A stretch of 64,000 nt of DNA from Anthopleura xanthogrammica (GCA_964019055.1 OZ025209.1:11379981-11443980), one strand, 5' to 3'; counted from the stretch's first letter, positions 24,201 to 36,296 are shown. A program made the numbers and translations. Notes: generated by a model from the letters alone, not told the origin.

Positions 24201-27200
24201 GATAGTAGGAAATATTTTCACTGACTATTAACCTTCCTCGTGAAAGTTACAAAATTATAATTCGATTCTTTTGCGGTTGTTGTTTCTCAACACAAACTCG
24301 CTTGACTCGGAGTCTAACTGTCCGCTCTTTGTGGCAGTTTAAGAGAATCGTTGTTTTTTGCATGTTAGCTCTCAGCCATGTCTCTCCTCTCCTTGGCATC
24401 GAAAAAGTCCGCCGGGCTCGTTTTCATGTCACCGAAATAAATCGTGGGTTTAGAGAAGTCTAATGGACTGCTGGATTCGTTGGAGAACTGGCTTTTTAAA
24501 TTGACATTTAATTATTTAATATTTTACACAGTTAAGTTATCGAGATGGTCTTTTAAATAGCAAATAAATAATTCAAAATGGCGGCAAAATGGCTTGAAAT
24601 ATTGCTAAAAACTCTAATCCTAATCTTAAATTCAATACTCAATAGATATTTCCCTAATTCGGTTAAATTACCACAGAACAACAGACTCATGTACACATAT
24701 CTCATTTATTTTTTAAAAAAAGCTTGAGAAATAATTTGCATGTAAAAAGTTACGATACGACGGCCATTTTCGTAGGGGGCAAATAAACAAATCTTTGTTA
24801 CACTTATGGCGTCGATTAAAACGTTTCACCGGCCCTAGACAACTTGACAAGAGATGAGTTAAGAAGATGGACATGAAACAAAGAGAAATAAACGAAATTC
24901 TCTATTTTGTCCGTCATTTTTGTTTTCTTTTGCCCCCTGGACGCCCCATAATGCATTGCGATTCAAGTTGTGACAATAATGACTGATACTACGTAGAAAA
25001 ATGAAATGCTTGTCACTTAACCAGCATGATAGGGCCAGAGAAACCCAGGATTTGTTTCTTTCTTCATCAATTCCTACGTATACCCCCGGCATCTCTTACA
25101 GGGTTCTTTTCATGAATTCAGATTCAAGATGGCCGCCGCATCGTCGAAGTAGTCCATTGAGCCATGTTTTTATTTTATTCTCAACTCTCTTATACTTCTA
25201 GGTTTATGCTATGAACATGACGGCAACCTTAGGAAATCAAAAGAACACTTATATAAGAGTATACAGTGCAATGAGTTGTTCTTTAATGACTTAAAGGAGA
25301 AAGACCAATTCAAGATTTCTATTTTCGATACGTTTATCAAATCCTACAAGATCCTTAGCCAACTCTGCATTAAGGCTGAACAGACGGAAGAAGCTCTTCT
25401 AGTATCTGAGCGTGGACGAGCCCGTGCTTTGGGGGATCTTTTGAGTTTGAAATACAACATGAATAAAGAAACTGCATCAAAAAGTGGTTCACTAAAGCTT
25501 ACCGATGTTAATGACATGATGGTGCCTACTTCATGCATTCTGTTTTATGATGTGCCCATCCGTATTGAGAAGTCAGCCCCGCCAGCTGTTCTGATTTGGG
25601 TGCTAGCTCATCGAAAACCATCATTTTGTGTTTCCAGTGAGATCAAAAGAACTAAACCAACGTTTGGTGAAGACAAAAATGAAGATGATAAAGAATTTCT
25701 CACCAATTTTGTGAAAAAGAGCTACGACAACATGCAGGTTAGGGAAGAAGTAAACTGTGAGGACAGATCGCTGGGAATACTAGAGTGTGAAAAACAAAAT
25801 GTTGTCGAAGAGCCTGCACGTGAGTCATCTCAAGTTGCCACAAAAGAAACCACAAAAGGAAATGAAATTGACGAAAAGGTCTCTGCCCAAGCTAGATGTA
25901 TATACGAAGAAGATGTCGCCGATGAAAAACCATTGGAGTTCCTTTTTGAAACATTAGTTGCTCCAGTACAACACAAGATCATCCAAGAGGAAATTGTTAT
26001 AATCCCTGATGGGCCTTTGTTCATGGTGCCATTCGCTGCTCTTCAAGATCCAAAGACAGGCAAATTTCTATCGGAAATGAAACGCATTCGTCTGTCTCCT
26101 TCTTTGACGACTTTGAAGCTCCTGCAAGAATCCTCAGATGATCACCATTATAAGGTTAGCACTTTCTACATTACCAATGCTGACTGGCTGCGTATCCAGC
26201 TTGGTTGGTCCTTAAATGTAGTGGTTACAGCCGTTCTCAGTCACACGTTAACCTTAGAGACAAAACATTTCACTCCAGACGTGAACTTGGTGGACGTCAA
26301 TGAAATGCATTTCGCAAAGGTAACCGGCCGTGTACCAGCATCTAGCTAGCTAGCACACAGCAACTTTCGTTTTATAATGTTCGAATATTTGACAATGTAC
26401 AAGTTGACGCCCACCAAGTTTGCGACTGGAGCAAGATATTTTGCTTCGAACGTGTGACTGAGAACGGCTGTAACACGTCGGACTAGATAACCAAAGACAT
26501 GGGTCAGTTCGATTCTTGCCAAGGGCATTTGATATTTTTCTCTTTTTGGGTATCCTAAGGCAATATTTATCTCCAAGGGGAAGCTGAACACCGTAAATTG
26601 GGATGCAGAGTAGAATTGCAATAATCTAGAAAATGGGCTGCGTTAGGTGTGTGAGTGAAACACAGATACAAGAGAAAAAATATCAAATGCCCTTGATGGG
26701 ACTCGAACCTACATCTTCGGTATTTTCTCTTGTATCTTGTGTAAGTGTGAGCATGTGTTATGATCATGAGGATAATGGTGATGCTTTATACTGATAGATA
26801 AAGATGGTGGTGGTGGTGGTGGTAATGATGATGATGATGAGGATGATGGTGGTGGTGGTGATGACGACGTTGATTAAATCATTATTATTATTATCAGTCA
26901 GGAGCGCTGATCGTTGGAAATCCTGAAATTGGAAAAGTCAGGTTTAAAGGCAAAGAAAAATCAATTAGTAGTTTACCTGGTGCAGAACATGAAGCTAAAG
27001 AGATTGCCAAACTCCTTGAAGTGGAGCCATTAATAGGAAGACAAGCAACAAAAGAAGCAGTCCTCCAAAAGCTACAGGTTGGTGTGTCCGTTATCCACTT
27101 TGCTGCACATGGAAGTGAAAATGGACAAATTCTTCTTGCTCCATCTACGTCATCAGCAATGAACAGCATTCCAGACGAGCATGACTACATCTTGACAATG

Positions 27201-27545
27201 CAGGAAGCACAAGAAAGTGGTCTCCGAGCTCAACTTGTTGTGTTGAGCTGCTGTCACAGTGGTCGTGGTGAGATCAAGGCAGAAGGAGTGGTAGGAATGA
27301 CTCGATCATTTCTTGCTGCAGGAGCCCGTGCTGTTGTAGCGTCATTGTGGGCCATTGCTGACGACGCAACTAAGGTATTCATGCTGAAATTTTATTCACA
27401 TCTAAAGAAAGGAGAGAGTGCCAGCAAGAGCCTACATCAAGCAATGAAGGAAATGAGAGAAACAGAGAGCTACAAGGAACCAAGGTACTGGGCTGCCTTC
27501 TTTCTTATTGGCGATGACGTCACCATCACAACATTGAATACTTAG
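21269..27545 (+). CDS. TPR-CHAT protein (tetratricopeptide repeats plus caspase-like CHAT domain)
   Basis: Exons 21269-23524, 25202-26154 and 26898-27545 join in phase to about 1,285 residues. The 5' end is open: the first exon starts at an acceptor (TTTTTTCTTTAG) needing one base from an unseen exon, and the first in-frame Met is near 21451. Exon 1 encodes 16 complete 40-residue TPRs (about 21580-23500) of the pattern [24 protein letters not shown], each exactly 120 bp. Exon 2 has the linker ([33 protein letters not shown]) and an acidic stretch. Exon 3 carries the CHAT core: histidine in [12 protein letters not shown] and cysteine in [12 protein letters not shown], the His-Cys pair expected of this separase/caspase-clan family, then [17 protein letters not shown]. 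The architecture resembles TTC28-like and bacterial TPR-CHAT proteins. The TPRs probably sense a partner and the CHAT domain may cleave a target; both are inference. Confidence 0.88.
23525..25201. other. Intron 1 of the TPR-CHAT gene
   Basis: 1,677 bp between a GTAAGT donor and a TACTTCTAG acceptor. It contains an interspersed-repeat fragment (about 23976-24100, starting ATCAAACTTTATTTAACA) and no recognised exon. Confidence 0.7.
26225..26474. repeat. Foldback element in TPR-CHAT intron 2
   Basis: TTACAGCCGTTCTCAGTCAC at 26225 is mirrored by GTGACTGAGAACGGCTGTAA ending at 26474; arms are about 75 bp with mismatches. The exon 2 reading frame runs into it, but the GTTAGC donor at 26155 and the exon 3 frame show that it is intronic. 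Confidence 0.7.
26472..26740. mobile_element. Pair of tRNA-like SINE ends in opposite orientation
   Basis: A B box-like AGTTCGATTCT is on the plus strand at 26506-26516, and GGTTCGAGTCCC is on the minus strand at 26698-26709. Both are followed by the same GGGCATTTGATATTTTT segment, pointing toward each other. A tRNA gene is not supported because no full cloverleaf forms. Confidence 0.45.
26799..26876. repeat. GGT/GAT trinucleotide repeats
   Basis: Mixed runs of GGT and GAT just before the last TPR-CHAT exon. Confidence 0.85.
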
Positions 27546-28249
27546 AATAAGAATGGGTATAAACCCAGCAAGTCAGAAAGGAAGTTACACTATCTCAGCA
27601 GCCCACCAGATCATGACCAGTTAGAGGCGTCAGTAGCGCTCTATCCATTGGTTGATGATGAGGGAAGCGGTATACCTAGAGGAAGACTCATTGAAACTAA
27701 CTACATAACCTTCTGAAAAGTCGACTTCCTGAAAAAGGCTTCCAAGTGTGTATTACTCCAAGTACTTATCGTAAGACTACTGTTGGGCTGACGATGAAAG
27801 CCAAATATTTACAGGCAGGAGTATAAAAACTGTAACAAAACTGTACATAACTATGTAGCTAGCCAGCAACAGGGAACAGGCATTTACTGCATTAGAATTA
27901 GAATTGTTCCTCGTTAGAATTTATTATTATAGTTTTGATCTTCATATTCAATTCTCTAATTGCGCCACACAATCATCAACAGAATTTAATAGATCTGAGA
28001 GCAAAATATATTTCTAGAATAGTTTTAATTCAATCATTTTGTAAAGAAATGGTTATTGTACAATTTGAAATTTTTACTTATGGTGTTGAATAAGTATATA
28101 ATTCTTGTATTTCAGGTCCGTCGCTAGGGGTGGTTCTACGGTTTGAACGAATCCCCCTCCCCCTCCCCCTCCCCCCCCCCTCCCCCTCCCCCTCCCCCTC
28201 CCCCTCCCTTCCTGTGAAAAAATTTGGATGCATAAAAATGCCATAACTG
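27546..28249. other. 3' flank of the TPR-CHAT gene, with C-rich repeat
   Basis: No coding signal was recognised. A CCCCCT repeat occupies about 28151-28207, immediately before the array block that begins near 28250. Confidence 0.6.
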
Positions 28250-30982
28250 AGATTGGCAGAAACACAGATTGTATAAAATTATTTGATTTCTTAAAAAATC
28301 ATGTTTATACAGTATCAGAGAACAGAAAAAAACACGCTCAGGTCAAACGGCTACGGCCTGGTGTTTCTCTACGACTTCTCTCTTGCTCAACAGCTACCAG
28401 CTTGTTTATATCATGGTGTGCGGGTATGGCAGTCATTCACTTTTCAGCTTGAAATTCAATATTCTAGGGAAAACAAGACTTTGCTTTTGAAAAGAGATAT
28501 CCATTGAAGTAAAGTTCGCCGAAAATTAAAGATTGAGACAATGCATATACACAAGCTATAACTTGACAATTTAGCGCATTTTGCAGAGTTCAGGCAATCT
28601 TGTTTTCTTCAGAGTCAAAACTACTTGAAACATGGATCAACATGGACCAAAAAAATAAATATGAAATTGAATTGAATATTTGCCCTATTTCACTATGACG
28701 TCACAGCTTGTTTACATGGACAAGAATAATAGAAATCTAGGGTAAAACTTCTTTCGTTCGGGATATTTTGGTGTAATATTTAGCTGTCCTCACTTTCCAC
28801 TATATCATAAACTAAATTTTATTTTGATTTTATTTTGGTCCCCTCTGGCGACGTTGATCCTTAGCGTTAAAACAATAGATTGTTTTCATGTAACGTCATA
28901 GTGAAATAGAGCAATTGAATTGAATGGAATCCAGTGCAATCCAATTGAATTAGATGGAATGCACTCTCAGACGAAATCAATTGTTGGCCTACCTAATGTT
29001 AGTTATTTTAAATGTATTTTTTTAATGAGAAAATTGGCCTAAGAGACAGAATAATAACTTTTTTATACAATTTTGTTGAGTGTACTATGAAAAAAGGAAA
29101 TTTAAGTGTAAAAGAAAAAACCAGTACACCGTAGATAACAAAAAAATAATAATTTTACGATCATATTTCAGCAATGTAATGTTCATAATGTTTTGAATGT
29201 AAGTTCATTTAATTGTACTCGCTTGACGGCTCGTGCAACACTCGTTCCTATTCATTAGTTACGAATTGTGCTCTCCATCGTGCGTTTTCCTTTACAAATA
29301 AAAAGCTTATAAGTTTAGTTAACAGGGATCTTTTTACAAAGTGTTTGCTGAGCCAGGTTTAGTATTTGTTTGTTTGAGGAATGATTGATAATCCATAATC
29401 TACTTCGACTAAACTGGCTCCTCATTGGACAAATTTGACCTGTTTTAAAACTGTCTCTTAATTTGTTGACATTGCGGCAATAAAAACTTTCTGGAGGTAT
29501 TAAATATCCTTTTTTTCCGGGTTCCACAAGGTATCTTGTGCTTAGTCAGGAGAAATGTTGTTGCCTATTTTTAACTTCTCATCGCGCAGAATGAGGGGTC
29601 AAATAGGTTTTTGCATCTAATTAAGAGCTTGGAGTGCAATGAGCCAGTGCGAAGTTAATGAGTGGCGGGAGATTCAAATACAGAGAAAATGGCTGAAACT
29701 CTGTGAGCAGTGCATCTTCAACGCGGTTTTTAGCATTTCTTTGAAAACAAATTCATGACATACATACGGCTTTTGGAAGATTTTAAAAGCTTCAAACAAT
29801 CACATAGAGCTTTTTATTTTGTCTAGGTCTTAAAAAAACTACTACCTACTACCTTGGCAATGACAATCTTACAGTTGTGATAAAAAGTTAAATTTTACAC
29901 CGTAAAAAATAATAAGAGAGATCACTTACTGACGTTTCGTAAGAACGATCAAACCAAACCAGTTTCCGGCCCGCCATTTCAATTTGCCTAATCATTCACT
30001 TTCCAACTTTATTGTTTTCGGTTTGTCTTTGGTTAGCGGCAACAATGATTGTCGCAAAACCGAAGAGATGCGGCTCATTCACCTATTGGGTACTCATAAT
30101 GGAATGAATGGAATGAATGAACGCTTCGCTTTTAATTAATCTATTATATTGTCTTTTTATTATTTTTTTTCTTGTTTTTTTCTTGTGACCTTACCTACCT
30201 TGCTCTCATAAAAAAACAAGCTCAGGTCAAACGGCTACTGCCTGGTGTTTCTCTACGACTTCTCTCTTGCTCAACAGCTCCCAGCGTGTTTATATCATGA
30301 TGTGCTGGCATGGCCGTCATTAACTTTTGAGTTTGAAATTCAATATTTTAGGGAAAACAGCACTTTGCTTTTGGAAAGAGATATCCATCGAATTAAAGTT
30401 CGAAAATTAAAGATTGAGACAATATATGCATAAAAGCTATAACTTATTGCATGTCATTCAGCCAAACGCGAGAAAAACGCCAAACGTACAATGCTAGTGG
30501 ATTCTGCCTGCTTTGCACTGAAGTCTTTATTATTTGAGATGCTTGCCATCATTAATAAAGGGATGCTAGAATTTTGTAATTGTTTTTTTCGAAAAAATAC
30601 TGATATTGATATGTCATTTCCCTTGATATTCAGTGTTTACTTTTGTCGATATCAGTGGACAGAAAAAAAATTCTTCGTGTACATCATTGTACATTTTCTT
30701 TCGTTGACAAACAAAATTATAAAACATCTGTTCAATATAGAAGTGTTGTCTAACTGGCGTCTTTACTGAATTTAATAAATTAATTTTTCTCCCCCAGTTT
30801 TTCAGTATTTTTGTTTCATTCAGTACTTTTTATCTGCAGGGGCCGCATATCAGCCGTTTTTTAAATTCTCGCAGATTCAGTAGAATGTCATTTTTTAATG
30901 CTTGTTTGAGCTTACTGAATTCTTAAATTCGCGTTGAAGAATCCTTATATTTTGTTTTGTTTTGTTTTGTTTCTTTTTAGCA

Positions 30983-31015
<33 letters not shown>

Positions 31016-31375
31016 TTTCCATATTCTTTATTGCATTTGGGTTTGTTGTGTGCATTTTTTCACCTTTTTTAGCAGTTGTTGATTGATATACTTGCTTGTG
31101 TTTTAACTAGTATGCATTTATAAATTCTGAATTCTCTTAATGAGTAAAACTTGTTTTCTTTGCTCGAGTTTTCCTTCCCGCTAATGTAAACAAGTCAGAA
31201 TATAAGCTGTGTTTTGTGCAGTATGACAAAATGCGATATCACATGACCCAGGTGATCCAATCCCACTTTTTGAGAGATGTAATTGAGAAGTGCAAGAAGA
31301 CTCAATATTAGTTTTGTCGATTCAGCTGCCGGTATTGTCAAATTTGGCTTTGGAAAGTGCCTTTAGACTTATAAA
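28250..31375. repeat. Receptor-array copy whose receptor is missing
   Basis: 28250-29885 matches the 3' flank and orphan 5' flank at about 40930-42541, and 30215-31375 matches the 3' flank of GPCR 4 at about 44340-45515. In the reference copy these blocks are separated by about 1.8 kb that includes GPCR 4. Here only about 330 bp remain between them and no receptor sequence is seen. A TTTC run lies near 30985-31012. Confidence 0.7.
28680..28914. repeat. MITE, TTGCCCTATTTCACTATG ends
   Basis: Copy of the element at 16724, about 235 bp, with one mismatch in the right terminal repeat (AATAGAGCAA). Confidence 0.8.
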
Positions 31376-31565
31376 ATGTTAGTTAAGCGTTCCTCAAGAG
31401 TGCGAGCAAGAATAAGAATTATTCTATTCTCTGACAGTTTTACAGATCTCCGGGCACAAAACTTTTGTTGTAGTCCGAATCCTTTTGATTCCCATAAGCT
31501 ATATTTCCCTTACTCTATATATTCAGAAATTGAAAAATTCAAGTTCAAGGAGCTACCATTCCAGG

Positions 31566-32771
31566 ATGTGTCTGGGACCTGTTAACAGCACAAATGGAAC
31601 TTGCCTCCAAAACGCATCAAGCTCCACGACTCAGTGCACCATGTTTTTAGACACCGACCCAGTTCGCTTCCCTCTGCTGTTTTTCTGCATTGTGGTGATG
31701 GTCCTAGCAATCCTCGGCAATACTTTGATCATCTATATCGTGTTTTCCAACAAACCCATGAGAACTTCCACAAACATCTTCATTGTCAACATGGCTGTCT
31801 GTGATCTTGGGATTTCGTTTGTAACGCCTCCCGAGAAAATTTCAGATATATTTCTTGGTCAGTTTGTTTGGCCACTTGGTGGTAAAGCTGGACTAGCTCT
31901 ATGTAAGATTTTCAAGTTTACAGACAGATTGTTTATTTGTTGCTCTACTTTCAGCCTAATTCTCATCACATTTGATCGATTCTGTGCCGTGATATTACCA
32001 CACAAGCGTCACTTGCTGTCCAAAAAGATTGTTATCATCCTGATATCCTGTGCTTGGCTTGTTTCCTTTAGCCTTGGAGTAATTTTCCTCCATCTCTCAG
32101 GTGTCTTTTTGGTCAACGAAAAATTGCAGTGTTATGATCAATGGTTTGATCATCACAGTCTTTCTGCGTATCTTGTCTCTTTTGCATTTATCTGTATTGT
32201 GGCGCCTATTGTACTCGTAACAGGAGCATATGCTGCCATATTCCTCAAATTCAAGAACCAAGTTCACGTTCTTGGAAACTCTCTCTCGGATCGCCTACGA
32301 CACCAAGACCATCTACGCCAAAAGAAGATGGTCAAGATGGCATTTGCCATAGTTTGTGCTTTCGCGATAAGTTGTCTTCCTTTTGCAGTGACATATGTCA
32401 TCCAAGCATGCATTAATATTTTCCAAACTGCATCTGGACCATATCCATGCTGGTTTTACACTCTTTTTGAACTTTCTACTTATTGTTTAGCTATAATTTC
32501 GGTGACCAACCCAGCCATTTGCTTCATATTTGGCAAGGGATTCAGAGAAGAGCTATGGAAGATCTATCGACGTGTTTTTGGATGGTGCTGTTTCGGTCGT
32601 AGAGAAGTGGGACCAGACAATATCAACACCACAAGGTTTTCGGACACTGTGCAAACAAGATGTAGAGAAACAATACATCTACAACTGGAAGTATTCGATG
32701 ATGGAGGAGGACGAGAACAAAAATATGCAGACCAAGACAACATGACAACAACAACAAAACTAGATCAGTAA
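31566..32771 (+). CDS. Class A (rhodopsin-like) GPCR, divergent array copy 2
   Basis: Intronless, 401 aa from the ATG at 31566. This start was chosen because MC..-NSTNGTC aligns with the starts of the other three receptors; an in-frame ATG lies further upstream at 31485. It has seven membrane segments, the TM2 aspartate (NMAVCDLG), DRF in place of DRY (ITFDRFCAV), and NPAIC in TM7. In TM6 the motif reads SCLP where its paralogs have CWLP, so the toggle-switch tryptophan is cysteine. The C-terminal tail is about 40 residues longer than in the other copies and rich in Asp, Asn, Gln and Thr. It is clearly related to copies 1, 3 and 4 but more diverged. The ligand is unknown. Confidence 0.88.
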   Translation: MCLGPVNSTNGTCLQNASSSTTQCTMFLDTDPVRFPLLFFCIVVMVLAILGNTLIIYIVFSNKPMRTSTNIFIVNMAVCDLGISFVTPPEKISDIFLGQFVWPLGGKAGLALCKIFKFTDRLFICCSTFSLILITFDRFCAVILPHKRHLLSKKIVIILISCAWLVSFSLGVIFLHLSGVFLVNEKLQCYDQWFDHHSLSAYLVSFAFICIVAPIVLVTGAYAAIFLKFKNQVHVLGNSLSDRLRHQDHLRQKKMVKMAFAIVCAFAISCLPFAVTYVIQACINIFQTASGPYPCWFYTLFELSTYCLAIISVTNPAICFIFGKGFREELWKIYRRVFGWCCFGRREVGPDNINTTRFSDTVQTRCRETIHLQLEVFDDGGGREQKYADQDNMTTTTKLDQ

Positions 32772-33895
32772 GGTGAACAATAAGGAAAAGAAGTAGAACA
32801 TGAAAAACAAAAACAACAGAAACAAGATGAACAAAGATGAGCAAGATGAGCAAGATGAGCAAGATGAACATGTTTTTTTTATCATCATTATTTTGCCAAT
32901 ATTCTTTCAAAATACGAAAGCTATCATTTCAGAAATAGATCGATGTTTTCGATGTAATTACCTGTGTAAGGCCGGATACTAAAACAGCACGAGGACTCAC
33001 GGCACGGTAAATATTTAGTAAATAAACCCCTTCTGGCGGCTGGGATATCAGCTGATAATGTCCGAGGACGAGAAATGGTCCGAAAAAAAAAATTGGCCGA
33101 GAAGCGAAGCTTCGAGGGCAAATATGATATTTTGAGGACCATTTATCATCCCAGGACATCAGCCGATATTCCGGTGAGGCAGAAGGGGTTTATTTATTTT
33201 ATAACCCAACGACTTTACTGGAATGGATTCAGCAAACTGCATTGACTCATCATCTCCAGAGTTTTCAAAGAATAATTCTCTCTCGTCTCCAAGCTGGATA
33301 TAAGAACACTTATTTTGGTAAATGAAAGCCGTTTGACATTGAATATTCTATTGTTTAACATTAGTTGATGAATTGTTTGTTGGTTTTTAGTAGCTTTTTA
33401 AAAACAATTTCGAAAACAAAAACAATTTTTCGACTTTAGCGACTTGCTAAAAAAGATTTAGCGAAAAACTGAAGATTTAAGCTTTTAAACCTTACGATAG
33501 ATTTTCGCGACTGAAACCTCAGTGAGAGAAAAAGTGGCCTGTAGTCCAGAAAAATCTAATTACACTGCAAGAATAATATTTCAGCTCCGTAGAAAACACT
33601 TGATAGAAACAATTCATGGAAACTTTTCACCCAAAAGGCACCACACTAACACTTGCTCTTGTGATTTACAGGCTTTAGTTGGCTCAAGAGTAAACACCCT
33701 GAGATAATTTTGTTGCACAGACGGGGGACTGGTTAGACTAATATAATATAGATAATAACGAGAGTTCTTGGACATTAGGGAAAAAATGTGACTAGATATT
33801 TGTACTCTTTCAAAAGGATTGTACTGATATCCATGTCTACAGCAGTCGTTTCGATCACTTGCAGCACATGCAAAATGTAGATACCACAGGGTTCC
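32772..33895. other. Flank of GPCR 2 with a foldback element
   Basis: No gene was recognised. A foldback element lies at 33018-33202: AAATAAACCCCTTCTG at the left is mirrored by CAGAAGGGGTTTATTTATTT at the right, and GGACCATTT arms lie inside. Confidence 0.6.
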
Positions 33896-34021
33896 CAATA
33901 TAGATAGCGGTGCCAGACGATTCTATAATCCGAAAAATATCCTTCCCATTTAATTATTTATTTTTATTTCCTATTTGAAGCGAAGATAGCGTGCTAGATT
34001 GTAAAAGCGATTGAAAAAAAA
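33896..34021. repeat. Interspersed repeat at the duplication border
   Basis: About 130 bp starting ATAGATAGCGGTGCCAGACG and ending in an A run after AAAAGCGATTG. A second copy is at 58475-58602. It ends within a few bases of the left border of the copied GTPase segment. Confidence 0.75.
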
Positions 34022-35744
34022 ATTAGGCTTATTTAAGTAATAATAATAAACTTTATTAATGTGTCAGAAATTCCTAGCTTGCACTCAGTACAAGCTAATT
34101 GGGGACACCTGTCTACTATAAAATCAAATAATGATAAAACTTTCATTTGAATAAACTAAGTTAAGATATAATTTGATATATACATTATGAGACTAAGACC
34201 CAACCCAAACCCAAACCACACCCCAATGGCCCCGTTTCTTCCCCCTCCCCTCCTACCCGTTATCTGATCATCAATCTACAGTAATACGTACACTTCTTCA
34301 AATATATACAAAAGTAAGAATTTGAAATAACTTTAATAACTTTATTACTTGTATAGCGCAAAATTCATGCTAATAATATGTTCTAATGCGCTTTACATTT
34401 GTATATACAATGAATAAAATAATTAGCTAATAAAATTCTAAGAAATTATAAAAAGTCTCAAAAAAGTCTTTTCTTACATAGACCTGATCCAATAGCCGCA
34501 CCGAAATGAGGCCCAAGCCGCAAACAAAGCGACCCGCAGTCCGTGAATTTGCTTGGATGGCAATATCACGCCAGAACGCTCCGTTCACAACCCAAGCCCC
34601 ATCCCAACGCAGCCCTTGGATCAGGTCTATATAACACCTTAAAACAAAAGTAATTAATGATTTAAAATTCAATAATTGAAAACTGTAACAACAATACTAA
34701 CAGTATGCTAACCTAAAAAGATATGTTTTAAGTCCAATCAATAATAATAACTAAGTATAATAATATTAAGACTCTCTCGACCTGAAGGGTTTCTCCCTCC
34801 ACAAAACGTAACAAGCTACTCGTAACAAGCTAAATTCCAATTGGTTCTGTGAGTTAGCCTTGCCCTGTCTTAGATCAGCCCAGAGGTTGTTTCAGTGTTC
34901 AATCTGTGAGTTAGCCATGCCCTGTCTTAGATCAACCCAGAGGTTGTTTCAGTGTTCGATCTGTGAGTTATCTGTGTCCTGACTTTGATCAGCCCAGAGG
35001 TTGTTCAGTTTAAGGTTCAATGTCTGAGTTAGCCTTGTCCTGAATTTGATCACCCTAGCCATGCTCTGACTCTGATCAGCCCAGAGGTTGTTTCAGGGTT
35101 CGATCTGTGAGTGAGACGTACCCTAAATGTGATCGGCTCTATTGTTTCAGGATATCGATAAAAGTTGGTCTTTTAATTTACAGGTATCGGAGTGTGTTTT
35201 CACCATTGTGTTTTCCTTTCTCATTCTCTAGGGAAGCATGTTCTTACAATATCAAGGCAGGACTCAAGGGTGTTGTGTTCGCGTTTCTTGGAATGCTGCT
35301 TCCTTTTGTTTTGCTTATTAATTTTGTTGCCAGTAGCAGCTCACGAGGTACACTGGAATATGTCCTGGGAAAGGATGCCACCGGAAACCTTAAATATTAT
35401 ACTGTAAGTCACTGGAAACTTACGCCTGAGGAAACAGACGTCCTTTCTTTCGTTCTTTGTCCCCTAGCGAAAGCTTTCGGGGGGACGAGGAGCTTTCCTA
35501 GGCTATTTATTTTTTTATAATCTTACAGGGTGAGCTTGTTTGGACTTCGAGTCTGTTCTTAGCCTGGGTTAAAAAAACTTTGAAAAGAATATTGGGCATT
35601 TGCAAAATCGGTCAATGTCCTTTGGAAATGCTTTGAAAATTTACTTTTTAAATTGTTTTACGACCCTGTAAATTATAATTTACGATCCAATTCCAAATTC
35701 AGGGCACGGCTAACTCACAGATCTGGAATCTAGCGTGCTACTGT

Positions 35745-35904
35745 AGGTTTTGCGGAGGGAGGAAAACCGGAGAACCCGGAGAAAACCCTCGAATCAAGGG
35801 AGAGACCCAACAAACTCTACTCACATGGAACGCCGATTCTAGGAATCGAACCCAAGAGCCCAGAGAAGAGATGCGAGTCCAGTACCTCTACACCACCCTT
35901 GAAC
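35745..35904 (-). mobile_element. tRNA-derived SINE-like element (duplicate copy)
   Basis: Copy of the element at 10945-11105, with the B box at 35842-35852 and the A box near 35883-35895 on the minus strand. It was carried along by the segmental duplication. Confidence 0.6.
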
Positions 35905-35919
35905 TGCTTTAAGTATAAA

Positions 35920-36296
35920 CCCCTTTCACGTGACGTCAAAGCAGCTCAATTTGGAGGACAAAACAAAATAATTTAAATCTCCTGAGAATAGGCAATGTGC
36001 ATCAAAGCTCACAAAGCACTCTGGGAAAGTGAGTTCTTTCAAAATGTAACAGGGAAATCAAAGGAACTATCGAAAAAAAATCACTCTGTTATTTTGGTCT
36101 GCTGAAGTCCTTTTATTTCCTTAAACAAAATTTGAAGGAAAAATTGTAAGATGAATTTTTAAAGGAGCCAAAAAAGCGTAAGAACTCACTTTCCCATCAT
36201 GCTTTGTGCTAGAATTTCGAGCTCATGCACATTGGCTATTGGAAACTATTGTTTTTTTGCTCCAAATAGAGCTGCATTCCGACGTGCTGCAAGGGG
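35920..36296. repeat. Foldback MITE (duplicate of 11121-11498)
   Basis: Same ends and body as the element in the first copy, at the same intron position. Confidence 0.75.

Noticed and set aside
26155..26349. Readthrough extension of the TPR-CHAT linker exon
   Set aside because: It runs into a foldback element; the donor at 26155 joins in phase to the CHAT exon at 26898.
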